The position numbers and the translations under genes are program-made. This document shows positions 10,067-20,554 of a stretch of 64,000 nucleotides of DNA, in pieces. Every line of letters begins with the position of its first letter. Positions within the stretch are counted from its first letter, which is position 1. The stretch covers positions 248,001 to 312,000 of the forward strand of contig NZ_CP039965.1 of the NCBI RefSeq assembly GCF_005234135.1. Reading direction: 5' to 3'. The notes under the pieces were generated by a model. The model saw only the letters and a list, made by a program, of their open reading frames with translations. It did no database searches and had not been told where the DNA came from. The DNA comes from Pseudorhodobacter turbinis. GTDB taxonomy: Bacteria; Pseudomonadota; Alphaproteobacteria; Rhodobacterales; Rhodobacteraceae.

Positions 10067-11059
10067 ATGGAGCAGGTCTGGATCACGGTTGTGACGGTGT
10101 TGATCGGTGCCTTTGGCTGTACGGGTTATTTCTTTTTGTCCAACATTGTGCTTGATTGGATCTATCCCGCTGCGGGGCCACGCGCGGGGGCCAATTTAAA
10201 CCGTGCTGCGCAAATCCGGCCATGGCTTTTCATCTTGCCGGCCTTGGTGCTGATGGCGGTTTACTTGCTCTATCCGGTTTTGGTGTCGATTTATCTGTCT
10301 TTGGTGGATGCCGAGGGGGATACATTCATCGGTGCGGCGAATTACATCTGGCTGATGCAGGATGCAAAATTCCGCGAAAGCCTGTTTAACAACCTGATGT
10401 GGCTTGTGTTTGTGCCTGCCGCTTCAACCATTTTGGGGTTGGTGGCGGCCGGTGTCACTGACCGTATCCGTTGGGGGGGCTTTGCCAAGGCGGTGATATT
10501 CATGCCGATGGCGATCTCGTTTGTCGGGGCGGCTGTGATTTGGAAGTTGGTCTATGAATACCGCCCTGACGGGCAAGAGCAGATCGGGCTGCTCAATGCC
10601 GTCTGGACGGCGATGGGGGGGGAGGCGCAGGTCTGGCTTACTTCTCCGGTGCTCAACTCGTTCTTGCTGATGGTTGTGCTGGTCTGGATTCAGACCGGCT
10701 TTGCGATGGTCATTTTGGCCGCGGCCTTGCGCGGCATCGCGCAGGACGTGGTTGAGGCGGCTATTCTGGATGGCGCCTCGCCCTTGCAGATCTTTATCAA
10801 GATCAAGATCCCGCAGATTTGGGGCACGATCTTGGTGGTCTGGACGACGGTCACCATCACCGTCCTGAAGGTATTTGATATCGTGCTGACCATGACCAAT
10901 GGCCAATGGGGGACGCAGGTGCTTGCCAATCTAATGTTTGATTGGATGTTTCGCGGCAATGATACGGGGCGGGCCTCGACGGTGGCGATCGTTATTATGT
11001 TGATGGTCACGCCGGTCATGATCTGGAACATTCGCAACACTCTGCGGGAGGGGCACTGA
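10067..11059 (+). CDS. aglF: Alpha-glucoside ABC transporter permease (AglF type)
   Basis: 330 aa inner membrane protein. An extra N-terminal membrane segment precedes the family core (WLFILPALVLMAVYLLYPVLVSIYLSL). The binding-protein-dependent permease signature (EAA loop) is visible as EAAILDGASPLQIFIKIKIPQIWGT near residues 235-260, where it contacts the ATPase. It lies 44 bp after aglE, and its stop overlaps the aglG start (TGATG), so the two permeases are translationally coupled. Confidence 0.9.
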   Translation: MEQVWITVVTVLIGAFGCTGYFFLSNIVLDWIYPAAGPRAGANLNRAAQIRPWLFILPALVLMAVYLLYPVLVSIYLSLVDAEGDTFIGAANYIWLMQDAKFRESLFNNLMWLVFVPAASTILGLVAAGVTDRIRWGGFAKAVIFMPMAISFVGAAVIWKLVYEYRPDGQEQIGLLNAVWTAMGGEAQVWLTSPVLNSFLLMVVLVWIQTGFAMVILAAALRGIAQDVVEAAILDGASPLQIFIKIKIPQIWGTILVVWTTVTITVLKVFDIVLTMTNGQWGTQVLANLMFDWMFRGNDTGRASTVAIVIMLMVTPVMIWNIRNTLREGH

Positions 11060-12180
11060 TGCCCGGCACAAGATCGCGGTTGGCTGTCACGACCCATCTT
11101 TGTGCTTTTGCGCTGGTGGTGCTGTGGAGCATCCCGACCTTTGGCCTTTTGGTTTCCAGCTTTCGGGACCGTGATCAGATCAGCGCGTCGGGCTGGTGGC
11201 GAGCGATGTTTCCGGCAGAGAATTCTATCCAGTACCGTGCCGCCCAACCCGAAATTGCAAGGATTAAGTACGGTCGGTATATCATTGAAGACAATATATT
11301 TAATGGTATAGGTGGGGAGGTATTAGCCTTTGGAACCTCCATCCGATCCCCCGACGAATATGCGGTTGGCAGCCACGTGATTGCGCAAGGCGGTGAGGCC
11401 GTGACCGTGGCAGCCAATGGCGATTTTGCCATCACATCCGCGATCCCGATGGAAGGCCCCCGAGGCATGCGGATTTTTGCAACCGCCGTTACCCCCGCTA
11501 AGTTCACCTTTGGAAACTATGGCCGGGTCATCGGGGCCGAAGGCTTGGGGCGCGCTTTTTTCAATACGCTAACGGTCTCTATTCCCGCCACGGTGATCCC
11601 GATTTTGATCGCGGCCTTTGCGGCCTATGCTTTGGCGTGGATGGCGTTTCCGGGCCGCGCCCTAATTGTGGCGGCTGTGGTGGGATTAATGGTGGTGCCC
11701 TTGCAGATGGCGTTCATCCCGCTTTTGACATTTCACAACCAGATCGGCATCGGCAAAAGCTATCTCGGGGTCTGGCTTGCGCATACCGGCTTTGGCCTGC
11801 CGCTGGCGATATATTTGCTGCGCAATTACATGGTGACCCTACCAAAAGAGATTATCGAGAATGCGCGGATAGACGGGGCCACAGATTTCCAGATTTTCCT
11901 GCGGATCGTTTTGCCGCTGACCTTGCCTGCCCTTGCCGGTTTTGCGATTTTCCAGTTTTTATGGACATGGAATGATTTGTTGGTGGCCTTGGTCTTTTTG
12001 GGGAGTTCCGCGGACCAGCTGGTTTTGACGGGCAAGTTGAAAAGCATGATGGGCTCGCACGGAGGCGAGTGGGAAATACTGGCAGCCTCGGCCTTTGTCA
12101 CCATGGCGGTGCCATTGCTGGTGTTCTTTGCTATGCAGAAATATCTGGTCCGGGGCCTGTTGGCCGGATCCTTAAAATAG
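11059..12180 (+). CDS. aglG: Alpha-glucoside ABC transporter permease (AglG type)
   Basis: 373 aa, MalG-like permease. The first membrane segment (residues 11-35) is followed by a large periplasmic insertion of about 130 residues, a feature of AglG. Then come the transmembrane core and EAA loop (ENARIDGATDFQIFLRIVLPLTLPAL near 275-300). A short AT-rich stretch within the insertion (about 11270-11330) encodes a part that seems conserved in AglG, so I do not take it as foreign. Canonical aglEFGAK clusters have the alpha-glucosidase gene aglA next; here aglK follows directly. Confidence 0.9.
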   Translation: MPGTRSRLAVTTHLCAFALVVLWSIPTFGLLVSSFRDRDQISASGWWRAMFPAENSIQYRAAQPEIARIKYGRYIIEDNIFNGIGGEVLAFGTSIRSPDEYAVGSHVIAQGGEAVTVAANGDFAITSAIPMEGPRGMRIFATAVTPAKFTFGNYGRVIGAEGLGRAFFNTLTVSIPATVIPILIAAFAAYALAWMAFPGRALIVAAVVGLMVVPLQMAFIPLLTFHNQIGIGKSYLGVWLAHTGFGLPLAIYLLRNYMVTLPKEIIENARIDGATDFQIFLRIVLPLTLPALAGFAIFQFLWTWNDLLVALVFLGSSADQLVLTGKLKSMMGSHGGEWEILAASAFVTMAVPLLVFFAMQKYLVRGLLAGSLK

Positions 12181-12203
12181 GTCGGCGTTGAAAAGGAAGA
12201 AAC

Positions 12204-13274
12204 ATGGCCGATCTCAAACTGGTAAATATCTCGAAATCCTACGGCAATGTGAAGGTTCTGACGGGCATCGACCTTGATATCAAGCGCGGGGAGCTGATCG
12301 TGTTTGTCGGCCCGTCGGGCTGTGATAAATCCACCCTGCTGCGGATGATCGCGGGGTTGGAGCGGATTGACAGCGGCGAATTGCAGATTGACGGCCAGTT
12401 GATGAACAACATGCCGCCTGCACAGCGCGGTGTGGCGATGGTGTTTCAATCCTACGCGCTTTATCCGCATATGACGGCGCGCGAAAATATGGCCTTCGCA
12501 TTGAAGATCGCCAAGAAAACCAAGGCCGAGGTTGCCGCAGCCGTTGGCAAGGCAGCAGAGATTTTGCAGTTGACCCCCTATCTTGACCGGTTGCCCAAGG
12601 CACTTTCGGGCGGGCAGCGTCAGCGCGTGGCAATCGGGCGGGCCATTGTGCGCGACCCGAAGGTGTTCTTGTTTGATGAGCCGCTGTCCAATCTTGATGC
12701 GGCCTTGCGCGTGGCGACCCGCATAGAGATCGCCCAGATCAAAGAGCAGATGCCCGACAGCACGATGATCTATGTCACCCATGATCAGGTTGAGGCGATG
12801 ACCCTTGCCACGCGGATTGTCGTGCTGGCCGATGGCCAGATTGCGCAGGTCGGCAGCCCGCTGGACCTATACTCACGCCCCAAGACCGAGTTCGTCGCAG
12901 GGTTTATCGGTTCGCCGGCAATGAACTTTTTGGCGGGGGAGGTGGTGGAGACGGGGGCGCAAACCGTGGTCAAGCTGGACGGTGGCGGAATGGCGCGCTC
13001 GGCGGTGCCGAGCTTGGCGGGGGACCTTGGGGCAGGTGTGACTATCGGCGTGCGGCCGGAGGATTTGACGCCTACCGAAGGCCCGCCGCTTTACAGTGGC
13101 GCGGTAGAGATTATTGAGGCTTTGGGGGAGGTGACGTTACTCTATCTCAAGGGGCAGGTCTTGTGCAAGCTACCGGGGATCCATGCGGGCCTGCGCCACG
13201 CAACCGTGCATCTGACAGCCGCGCCGGAAAAGGTGCATCTGTTTCAAAACGGGGTTTCACTTCTGTACCGTTAA
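12204..13274 (+). CDS. aglK: Sugar ABC transporter ATP-binding protein (AglK/UgpC type) with altered Walker A
   Basis: 356 aa, MalK-like: ATPase domain (1-235) and a regulatory OB-fold tail. Q-loop (Gln82), signature LSGGQRQRV (134-142), Walker B VFLFDEP (154-160) and H-loop (His193) are intact. The Walker A loop reads GPSGCDKST at 36-44. The glycine before the catalytic Lys is replaced by Asp41 (codon GAT at 12324). MalK-family proteins normally have GPSGCGKST. One G-to-A change would explain it. Binding or hydrolysis may be damaged, or the difference may be a sequencing error. Confidence 0.9.
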   Translation: MADLKLVNISKSYGNVKVLTGIDLDIKRGELIVFVGPSGCDKSTLLRMIAGLERIDSGELQIDGQLMNNMPPAQRGVAMVFQSYALYPHMTARENMAFALKIAKKTKAEVAAAVGKAAEILQLTPYLDRLPKALSGGQRQRVAIGRAIVRDPKVFLFDEPLSNLDAALRVATRIEIAQIKEQMPDSTMIYVTHDQVEAMTLATRIVVLADGQIAQVGSPLDLYSRPKTEFVAGFIGSPAMNFLAGEVVETGAQTVVKLDGGGMARSAVPSLAGDLGAGVTIGVRPEDLTPTEGPPLYSGAVEIIEALGEVTLLYLKGQVLCKLPGIHAGLRHATVHLTAAPEKVHLFQNGVSLLYR

Positions 13275-13369
13275 AAGACCCCGAGCAGGGCCAAGAACAC
13301 CGCGCTTATCACGATTGCGGCGAGGGCAGGGACCCAAAGTGTAAAACGCGGGGCGGGGATCGGGGGCAT
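13271..13369 (-). CDS. Possible 32-aa single-membrane-span protein
   Basis: An ATG at 13369, with GAGAGAG 5 bp upstream, opens a 32-codon frame. Its product starts MPPIPAPRFTLWV and then has a continuous hydrophobic helix (PALAAIVISAVFLALLGVF), ending at once with TAA. The stop overlaps that of aglK tail to tail. A longer in-frame start exists at 13417. Such tiny membrane proteins are often missed by annotation, but coding is unproven here. Confidence 0.4.
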   Translation of the reverse strand: MPPIPAPRFTLWVPALAAIVISAVFLALLGVF

Positions 13370-13431
13370 CTTCTCTCTCACTGGTTTGGGTTTTAATAGG
13401 ATGTTTAGGTTTCTCATGTCTTAACATATCC

Positions 13432-14292
13432 ATGAAAATCTTATGGGATAGCGTTGATGAGGCTGGCTGGCAGGCGCGTGTGGCCGGGATGGCGTATGGG
13501 CTGCGCCAGTCTTGGGGTTACGGGCAGGCGATGACGGCTATGGGCGGCAAGGTTGGCCGCGCGCTGATCGTTGAAAACGGGGCAGAGCTTGCGATGGTGC
13601 AGGTGATGCAACGACGGGGATTGCGTGTCATCGGGCAGGGGCCGATCTGGCTTGGGGAGTTGTCGCATGTGCAAAAGCGGCGCGTTCTGCGGCGGCTTGC
13701 GCGCTTTGCGGGGATGACGGTTGCAACACCGGATGAGGCGCTGACGGGGCTGGGGATGATCCCGCTGATCACGCCGCAAAGCCATGCGATCTGGAAGGTT
13801 GGCATGTCCGACATCCCGTTGCGGGCGCAATTGCAGGGCAAGTGGCGCAATCGTTTGCTGAAGGCCGAGGCGGAGGTGCAGCCGCGTATCCTTGGTAATG
13901 ACAAGGCTTTGCAGAAGCTGGTTTTCGAGGAGGCGCGGCAACGGCGCGCCCGGGGCTATCGTAATCTGCCGGGGGAAATGGCATTGCATTGGCCGGGGAA
14001 AAAGCTGGTCTTGGGGTGGCATTCGGGCGGGGCGCTGCAGGCTGGGATGGTGTTTTTGATCCATGGGCAGGTGGCGAGCTATTTTCTGGGGTGGAACAGT
14101 CCGAAGGGGCGCGGGGCTTTTGCGCATGGTCCGCTGTTGTGGCGCGCGGGGCAGATGTTGCGCGATCGAGGGGTTGCAAGCGTGAACCTTGGCACGATTG
14201 ATACCGAGGGCGGCGCGACGCTTGCGCGGTTCAAGCTGGGGACCGGAGCTTTGGTGCAGGTTGCGGGGGCGACGCGTTTGGTGTTGCCGTGA
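13432..14292 (+). CDS. GNAT/FemAB-like acyltransferase of unknown substrate
   Basis: 286 aa. The C-terminal half has the pattern of the FemAB/BioF2-like GNAT fold: a Trp/Arg-rich entry (QLQGKWRNRLLKAE), then VFEEARQRRARGYRNLPG, then GMVFLIHGQVASYFLGWNS and a final GTIDTEGGATLARFKLGTG. Related proteins attach amino acids to peptidoglycan or modify other cell-surface molecules; the substrate here is unknown. No signal peptide is present. The gene is followed by a strong palindromic repeat that probably ends its transcript. Confidence 0.7.
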   Translation: MKILWDSVDEAGWQARVAGMAYGLRQSWGYGQAMTAMGGKVGRALIVENGAELAMVQVMQRRGLRVIGQGPIWLGELSHVQKRRVLRRLARFAGMTVATPDEALTGLGMIPLITPQSHAIWKVGMSDIPLRAQLQGKWRNRLLKAEAEVQPRILGNDKALQKLVFEEARQRRARGYRNLPGEMALHWPGKKLVLGWHSGGALQAGMVFLIHGQVASYFLGWNSPKGRGAFAHGPLLWRAGQMLRDRGVASVNLGTIDTEGGATLARFKLGTGALVQVAGATRLVLP

Positions 14293-14344
14293 GGGGGCGG
14301 GCGCTTTGTGGGGCATCGAGCCCCACAAAGCGCCATTGCCATGG
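14293..14344 (+). repeat. Intergenic palindromic repeat, copy A
   Basis: A 14-bp perfect stem (GCGCTTTGTGGGGC, 5-nt loop ATCGA, complementary arm) is followed by the border CCATTGCCATGG. The core GGGGCATCGAGCCCC and the CATTGCCATG border recur at 50541-50593 (copy B) and, inverted, at 50707-50759 (copy C). The arms differ in sequence but keep pairing. It lies just after the acyltransferase stop and could also act as a terminator. Confidence 0.7.
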
Positions 14345-14419
14345 AGAGGGTGACAACGGGTCGCGATGCCTGTGAGACTGGGGTAGGGTAAAGCTATCGT
14401 GAACTTTTGAGGATGTCAG

Positions 14420-15412
14420 ATGAAACGCGCGCCGATTTTCCCGCCCCCACAATTCCCGCCTGTAAAGCTGCGGGCCTTTCAACGCATGCCGCCGGCGGTC
14501 TTTCCGGCCATAATGGGGTTGTTTGGCCTTGGGCTTGTGCTTCGACGTGGGGCGGAGGTGATTGGCTATCCATCTGCATTTGCCGAGATGGTGCTGGGGG
14601 CTGTCAGCATATTGTGGTTTTTTGCCACGCTGGGATATTTGTTGAAGCTGCGCCAAAGGCCTGCTGTGATTATGGAAGATCTGGCGATTTTGCCGGGGCG
14701 TGCGGGACTGGCGGCGATGTCGTTAGGGGTGCTTTTGCTGGCGGCGACGCTGTTCCCATATTCGCTTGCCGCAGCGCAGGGTTTGATGTTTGCGGGACTG
14801 GCTGTTCATGCGGTGCTGGCGGGATTGATCGCGATGGCGCTTGCCAGAGGGCCGGCAGAGGGGCGGCACGTGACGCCGGTTTGGCATTTGAATTTTGTGG
14901 GGTTTATCATTGCAGGGCTTGTAGCGGGCCCCTTGGGTTTTGTCGGGCTGGGCAAGGGAATATTGATCGGTACGGGGGCGGTGGCCGCCGGTGTTTGGGC
15001 GATTAGCCTTGTGCAATTGATCAAACGGGTGCCGCCGGCGCCTTTGCGGCCCTTGCTTGCGATCCATTTGGCCCCGGCTTCTCTTTTGGGCACGGTTGCA
15101 TATTTGTTGGGAATGCAGGGGCTTGCAACCGGCTTTGCGCTGTTGGGTGGAGTAATTTTGGCGGGGTTGGTGGGATCGGCGCGCTGGATTACGGCCTCTG
15201 GTTTCTCGGCGCTTTGGGCGGCTTTTACCTTTCCGCTGGCCGCATATGCCGGTCTTTTGCTTGTTCTTGCGACGACGGACGATCGCTGGGCCTGGCCTGG
15301 CCTGGCCTGTTTGATCGCATCCATCGGCATCGTTCCTTTGATCGCGGCGAAAGTGCTTCAGGCCTGGAGCAAAGGGGCGCTTGCGGCGAAAACCAACGCG
15401 GCCACGGCGTGA
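14420..15412 (+). CDS. TDT/SLAC1-type transporter (TehA-like)
   Basis: 330 aa integral membrane protein with about ten hydrophobic segments. The opening PPAVFPAIMGLFGLGLVLRR, the LNFVGFIIAGLVAGPLG helix and the FTFPLAAYA motif near the end match the tellurite-resistance/dicarboxylate transporter (TDT, SLAC1) family. Members export anions or tellurite-related compounds; the substrate here is not known. GAGGATGTCAG precedes the ATG. The cytosine-rich end of the gene contains a three-unit tandem CCTGG repeat (about 15290-15305). Confidence 0.78.
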   Translation: MKRAPIFPPPQFPPVKLRAFQRMPPAVFPAIMGLFGLGLVLRRGAEVIGYPSAFAEMVLGAVSILWFFATLGYLLKLRQRPAVIMEDLAILPGRAGLAAMSLGVLLLAATLFPYSLAAAQGLMFAGLAVHAVLAGLIAMALARGPAEGRHVTPVWHLNFVGFIIAGLVAGPLGFVGLGKGILIGTGAVAAGVWAISLVQLIKRVPPAPLRPLLAIHLAPASLLGTVAYLLGMQGLATGFALLGGVILAGLVGSARWITASGFSALWAAFTFPLAAYAGLLLVLATTDDRWAWPGLACLIASIGIVPLIAAKVLQAWSKGALAAKTNAATA

Positions 15413-15418
15413 AGTCAG

Positions 15419-16975
<1,557 letters not shown>

Positions 16976-16978
16976 GCG

Positions 16979-18145
16979 ATGACCCCCGCCGCACGATATG
17001 CCGCCGCCATAGAGATCCTCGACAAGGTTGTTGGCGGGGAAGTGGCAGAGAAAGCCCTGACGAACTGGGCGCGGGGCAACCGCTTTGCCGGCTCTGGTGA
17101 TCGCCACGCGCTGCGCGATATCGTATTCGATGTGCTGCGTTGCAAGCGTTCCTTTGCCGTGCTTGGCGGCGAAGAAAGCGGCCGCGGTCTGGTTTTGGGG
17201 GCGCTGAGGGCGGCGGGCATTGCGCCTGATACTGTGTTTACAGAGGAAGGCTATGCCCCTGCGGTTCTGACGCCCTCAGAACGCGCATGCGGTACGGCAC
17301 CTGATGGGTTGGCGGCGTTGGATTGCCCGGATTGGCTGGCCCCTGAATTGCGCGCTTCGCTTGGTGAGGATTTCGTACCTGTAATGCAGGCCTTGCAGTC
17401 GCGCGCACCGGTTTTCTTGCGGGTGAACCTGCGCAAAGGTGATCTGGTCTCGGCAGGGGCGGCATTGAGGGCCGAGGGGATAGAAACGCAGCCCGCCTCC
17501 TTGGCAAAAACCTCACTTGAGGTTTTAAGTAATCCGCGCAGAATTCAGAATTCTAATGCTTTTAAAGATGGCTTGGTGGAGCTTCAAGACGCCGCCTCTC
17601 AAGCTATAACTGAGATGCTTCCGCTGGATGGTGTGGCCCGGGTGCTTGATTTCTGTGCGGGCGGTGGTGGTAAATCCTTGGCGATGGCTGCTCGCTCAAA
17701 CGCGCAAATTTATGCGCATGATATCGCCCCGACCCGGATGAAGGACTTGCCGGTTAGGGCCAAGCGTGCAGGCGTGCGGATTGAAGTTTTGGCGCCGCCT
17801 GCGCTGAAAAAGGCCGCGCCCTTTGATTTGGTTTTGGCTGATGCACCGTGTTCCGGCTCTGGCAGCTGGCGTCGCGCGCCAGAGGCCAAATGGGCGTTGA
17901 CCCCTGAGCGCCTCTCTGCATTGCACGACGTGCAGGCGCAGATCATGGATGAGGCCAGTCGGCTTGTGCTGCCCGGCGGTATTTTTGCCTATGCGACCTG
18001 CTCTTTGTTGCGGTCCGAGAATCAGGCGCAAGTTGCGGCCTTTCTTGGGCGTAATCCGGGCTGGTCGTTGACGTCAGAGCGTGTGTTGACACCACTCGAC
18101 GGGGGGGATGGTTTTTTTGTCGCGTGGTTTCGGCGCAATCTGTAA
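16979..18145 (+). CDS. rsmB: RsmB-type 16S rRNA (cytosine-5)-methyltransferase
   Basis: 388 aa. Class I SAM-dependent methyltransferase of the Nop2/NSUN/RsmB group. The SAM loop is LDFCAGGGGKSLAMAA (about 222-237). The two catalytic cysteines are in DAPCSGSGSW and YATCSLL. The N-terminal NusB-like region (about 1-150) is present but divergent. An AT-richer stretch near 17520-17570 remains in frame and matches the usual position of a variable linker. Starts 3 bp after guaB. Confidence 0.85.
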   Translation: MTPAARYAAAIEILDKVVGGEVAEKALTNWARGNRFAGSGDRHALRDIVFDVLRCKRSFAVLGGEESGRGLVLGALRAAGIAPDTVFTEEGYAPAVLTPSERACGTAPDGLAALDCPDWLAPELRASLGEDFVPVMQALQSRAPVFLRVNLRKGDLVSAGAALRAEGIETQPASLAKTSLEVLSNPRRIQNSNAFKDGLVELQDAASQAITEMLPLDGVARVLDFCAGGGGKSLAMAARSNAQIYAHDIAPTRMKDLPVRAKRAGVRIEVLAPPALKKAAPFDLVLADAPCSGSGSWRRAPEAKWALTPERLSALHDVQAQIMDEASRLVLPGGIFAYATCSLLRSENQAQVAAFLGRNPGWSLTSERVLTPLDGGDGFFVAWFRRNL

Positions 18146-18179
18146 AATCTTTTACAACCTGCAATTGTTTTGGATATGA

Positions 18180-18194
18180 TTAAGGACTGGTTAA
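18180..18194 (+). promoter_or_regulatory. CtrA-type site (TTAA-N7-TTAA) upstream of cckA
   Basis: TTAAGGACTGGTTAA matches the CtrA full-site consensus TTAA-N7-TTAA exactly and lies 46 bp before the cckA start. CtrA is the response regulator at the end of the CckA-ChpT-CtrA phosphorelay, so this would be feedback control. This is inference from the motif. Confidence 0.5.
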
Positions 18195-18240
18195 GTCTTT
18201 GTCCGCTAGGATCATAATTCACTGATAGTTGGAGGAACGG

Positions 18241-20550
18241 GTGGCAAGAGCCTTGGAATTTCGGCGCAGCGTCGCGCAAACAGCGCGGGAGCTGGGGGCA
18301 AAGCTATGGCTGCTTCTGGCGCCAGCGGTTGCATGTTTGGTCGTAAGCTATTTTTCCAGCGATATCGGTATCCGCCAGAATGCTGCAGTGGCCGGCATTA
18401 CCTTCGCTGCCCTTGTTGTGCTGATCCGTGCCTTGGTATTTTGGGCTGATCGCGGTGATCGTAAACGTGCCCGCAATCTGCAAGACCTTGTCGGCAATGA
18501 TGCAACACCTTGTTTTTCAACGGATGAATTGGGTGTTGTGCTGTTTTTGAACGCGGCGGCCAAGGAGCGCTTCTCGGCGGAGGAGGGCAGTACACTTGCC
18601 TCGCGTCTGAATGATCATTTTGCAAGCCCGTCTTCGGTTTTGTTCCGGCTGCAAAACCGCGCGCGCAACCATGGTGCCGCTCGTGAAGATGTTGTGACAC
18701 GGCGCGGGCACACGCGGTTGTCGGTGCATGCCTTGGCACCGGATCGCTTTTTGTGGCGGCTGGAAGAGTTTGTCGAACGCCCCCAGGCGGGGCGCGGGGC
18801 TGAAATGCTTAGTCTGCCCATGCTGGTGGCCAATAAATCCGGGGTCGTTCTCTTTGCTAATGATGCGTCGCGACGTTTGCTCGGGGCACGACCAAAACGT
18901 TTGGACCGCGTTTTTAACTCTCCGGTTTTACGGTCGGGCGAAGAGGTTGAGGTGGCATCGGCTGATGGGCCGGTCCGCGCGATTCTTGCGGAGGTGACTG
19001 GTGCAGGGGACCGGCGAGAGATTTATTTGCTTCCGGTTCGTGAACGGCCAGACGGCACCGAAATGGTTGCCGACTTCGAGAACCTTCCAATCGCACTTAT
19101 TAAGTTTCGGGCAGACGGCTCTATGCGCTCTGCCAATGCTTTTGCACGTGACTTGACCAAATTGGGGAGCGACGATCTGCCGGTTATTCACGATCTGTTT
19201 GAGGGGCTCGGGCGCTCTGTGGCGGACTGGATGGATGATGTACTTGCGGAGCGTGTAGAGAGCGCGGCAGAGGTGATGCGTCTGCACCGTGAGGGAAGCG
19301 ATGTCTTTGTACAGGTCGCGCTACGCCGGATTGTAGATAATGGCCGTCCGGGCGTGCTGGCGATCCTACAGGATGCGACGGCCCTGAAAACGCTTGAGGC
19401 TCAATTCGCCCAAAGCCAAAAAATGCAAGCAATTGGGCAGCTTGCAGGGGGTATTGCTCATGATTTCAATAACCTGTTAACCGCAATTTCCGGGCATTGC
19501 GATTTGCTCTTGCTGCGTCACAATCAAAATGATCCGGAATATGCGGACTTGGTTCAGATCCACCAAAACGTAAATCGGGCGGCCAGTTTGGTCGGGCAGC
19601 TGCTTGCCTTTTCGCGCAAGCAAACATTGAAGCCCGAGCATATCGACCTGCAAGATGTGCTATCCGATATGACCCATCTTTTGAACCGTTTGGTGGGGGA
19701 GCGAGTGAAGCTGTCCTTGAACCACGGGACCGATCTGGGAATGATTCGGGCCGACAAACGCCAGTTGGAACAGGTCTTAATGAACCTGGTTGTCAATGCA
19801 CGTGACGCGATGACAGAAGGCGGAGTCATCCGGGTTGAGACGGAAGCGCTGACGCTTGCTAAGGACATGCCTCGGGAGCGCGTGACACTTCCTGCAGGTG
19901 CATATTCCATCATTCGGGTTATTGATGAGGGGTGCGGCATTAAAACGGATTTATTGCAAAAGATATTTGAACCGTTTGTCACGACCAAAGGGGTTGGTAA
20001 GGGAACAGGGCTGGGGCTTTCGACGGTTTACGGGATCGTCAAGCAATCTGGTGGTTTCGTTTTCGTGGAAAGTGAACTGGGCAAGGGTTCGACCTTCACG
20101 TTGTATTTTCCGGTGAATGAGCCGAGCGCCGATGCCACTTTGGTCAGCAAAAAGTCGGCAGCCGTTCAGTTGAATAAGCCGGGGGAAGGGATTGTCCTTC
20201 TGGTCGAGGATGAGGCACCTGTACGGGCCTTTGCTTCACGCGCGCTGCGCCTGCGGGGGTACACTGTGCTAGAGGCTGAAAACGCCGAGGTTGCGCTGAA
20301 GATGCTGGAAGACAGGTCTCTGGAAGTGGACGTTTTCGTTACGGATGTCGTGATGCCCGGGATGGACGGCCCGGCTTGGGTGCGCGAAGCATTGCGCGAG
20401 CGTCCCGATGTGCGTGTCGTGTTTGTATCGGGCTATGCAGAAGATTGCTTGTCAGAAAACCAAGCACGCATACCGAATTCTGTTTTTCTTCCAAAGCCGT
20501 TTTCTTTGAATGACTTAGCGACAGTTGTTCAGGGGCAAATGGTGCATTGA
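18241..20550 (+). CDS. cckA: Hybrid sensor histidine kinase CckA
   Basis: 769 aa from the GTG at 18241, with GGAGG 5 bp upstream. Two N-terminal membrane helices (about 20-75) are followed by PAS-like regions, then a HisKA domain with H-box GQLAGGIAHDFNNL (His407). Next come the ATPase domain (NLVVNARDAM, then DEGCGI and GTGLGLSTVYGI) and a C-terminal receiver with Asp702 in VTDVVMPGMDG. This architecture and the H-box are typical of CckA, which feeds ChpT and CtrA. In the Roseobacter group this relay controls motility, gene-transfer agents and surface traits. It is next to recA. Confidence 0.9.
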   Translation: MARALEFRRSVAQTARELGAKLWLLLAPAVACLVVSYFSSDIGIRQNAAVAGITFAALVVLIRALVFWADRGDRKRARNLQDLVGNDATPCFSTDELGVVLFLNAAAKERFSAEEGSTLASRLNDHFASPSSVLFRLQNRARNHGAAREDVVTRRGHTRLSVHALAPDRFLWRLEEFVERPQAGRGAEMLSLPMLVANKSGVVLFANDASRRLLGARPKRLDRVFNSPVLRSGEEVEVASADGPVRAILAEVTGAGDRREIYLLPVRERPDGTEMVADFENLPIALIKFRADGSMRSANAFARDLTKLGSDDLPVIHDLFEGLGRSVADWMDDVLAERVESAAEVMRLHREGSDVFVQVALRRIVDNGRPGVLAILQDATALKTLEAQFAQSQKMQAIGQLAGGIAHDFNNLLTAISGHCDLLLLRHNQNDPEYADLVQIHQNVNRAASLVGQLLAFSRKQTLKPEHIDLQDVLSDMTHLLNRLVGERVKLSLNHGTDLGMIRADKRQLEQVLMNLVVNARDAMTEGGVIRVETEALTLAKDMPRERVTLPAGAYSIIRVIDEGCGIKTDLLQKIFEPFVTTKGVGKGTGLGLSTVYGIVKQSGGFVFVESELGKGSTFTLYFPVNEPSADATLVSKKSAAVQLNKPGEGIVLLVEDEAPVRAFASRALRLRGYTVLEAENAEVALKMLEDRSLEVDVFVTDVVMPGMDGPAWVREALRERPDVRVVFVSGYAEDCLSENQARIPNSVFLPKPFSLNDLATVVQGQMVH

Positions 20551-20554
20551 TCTC

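Noticed and set aside
11270..11330. AT-rich patch in aglG as an insertion of foreign DNA
   Set aside because: The frame is unbroken and the encoded segment resembles the corresponding part of other AglG proteins.
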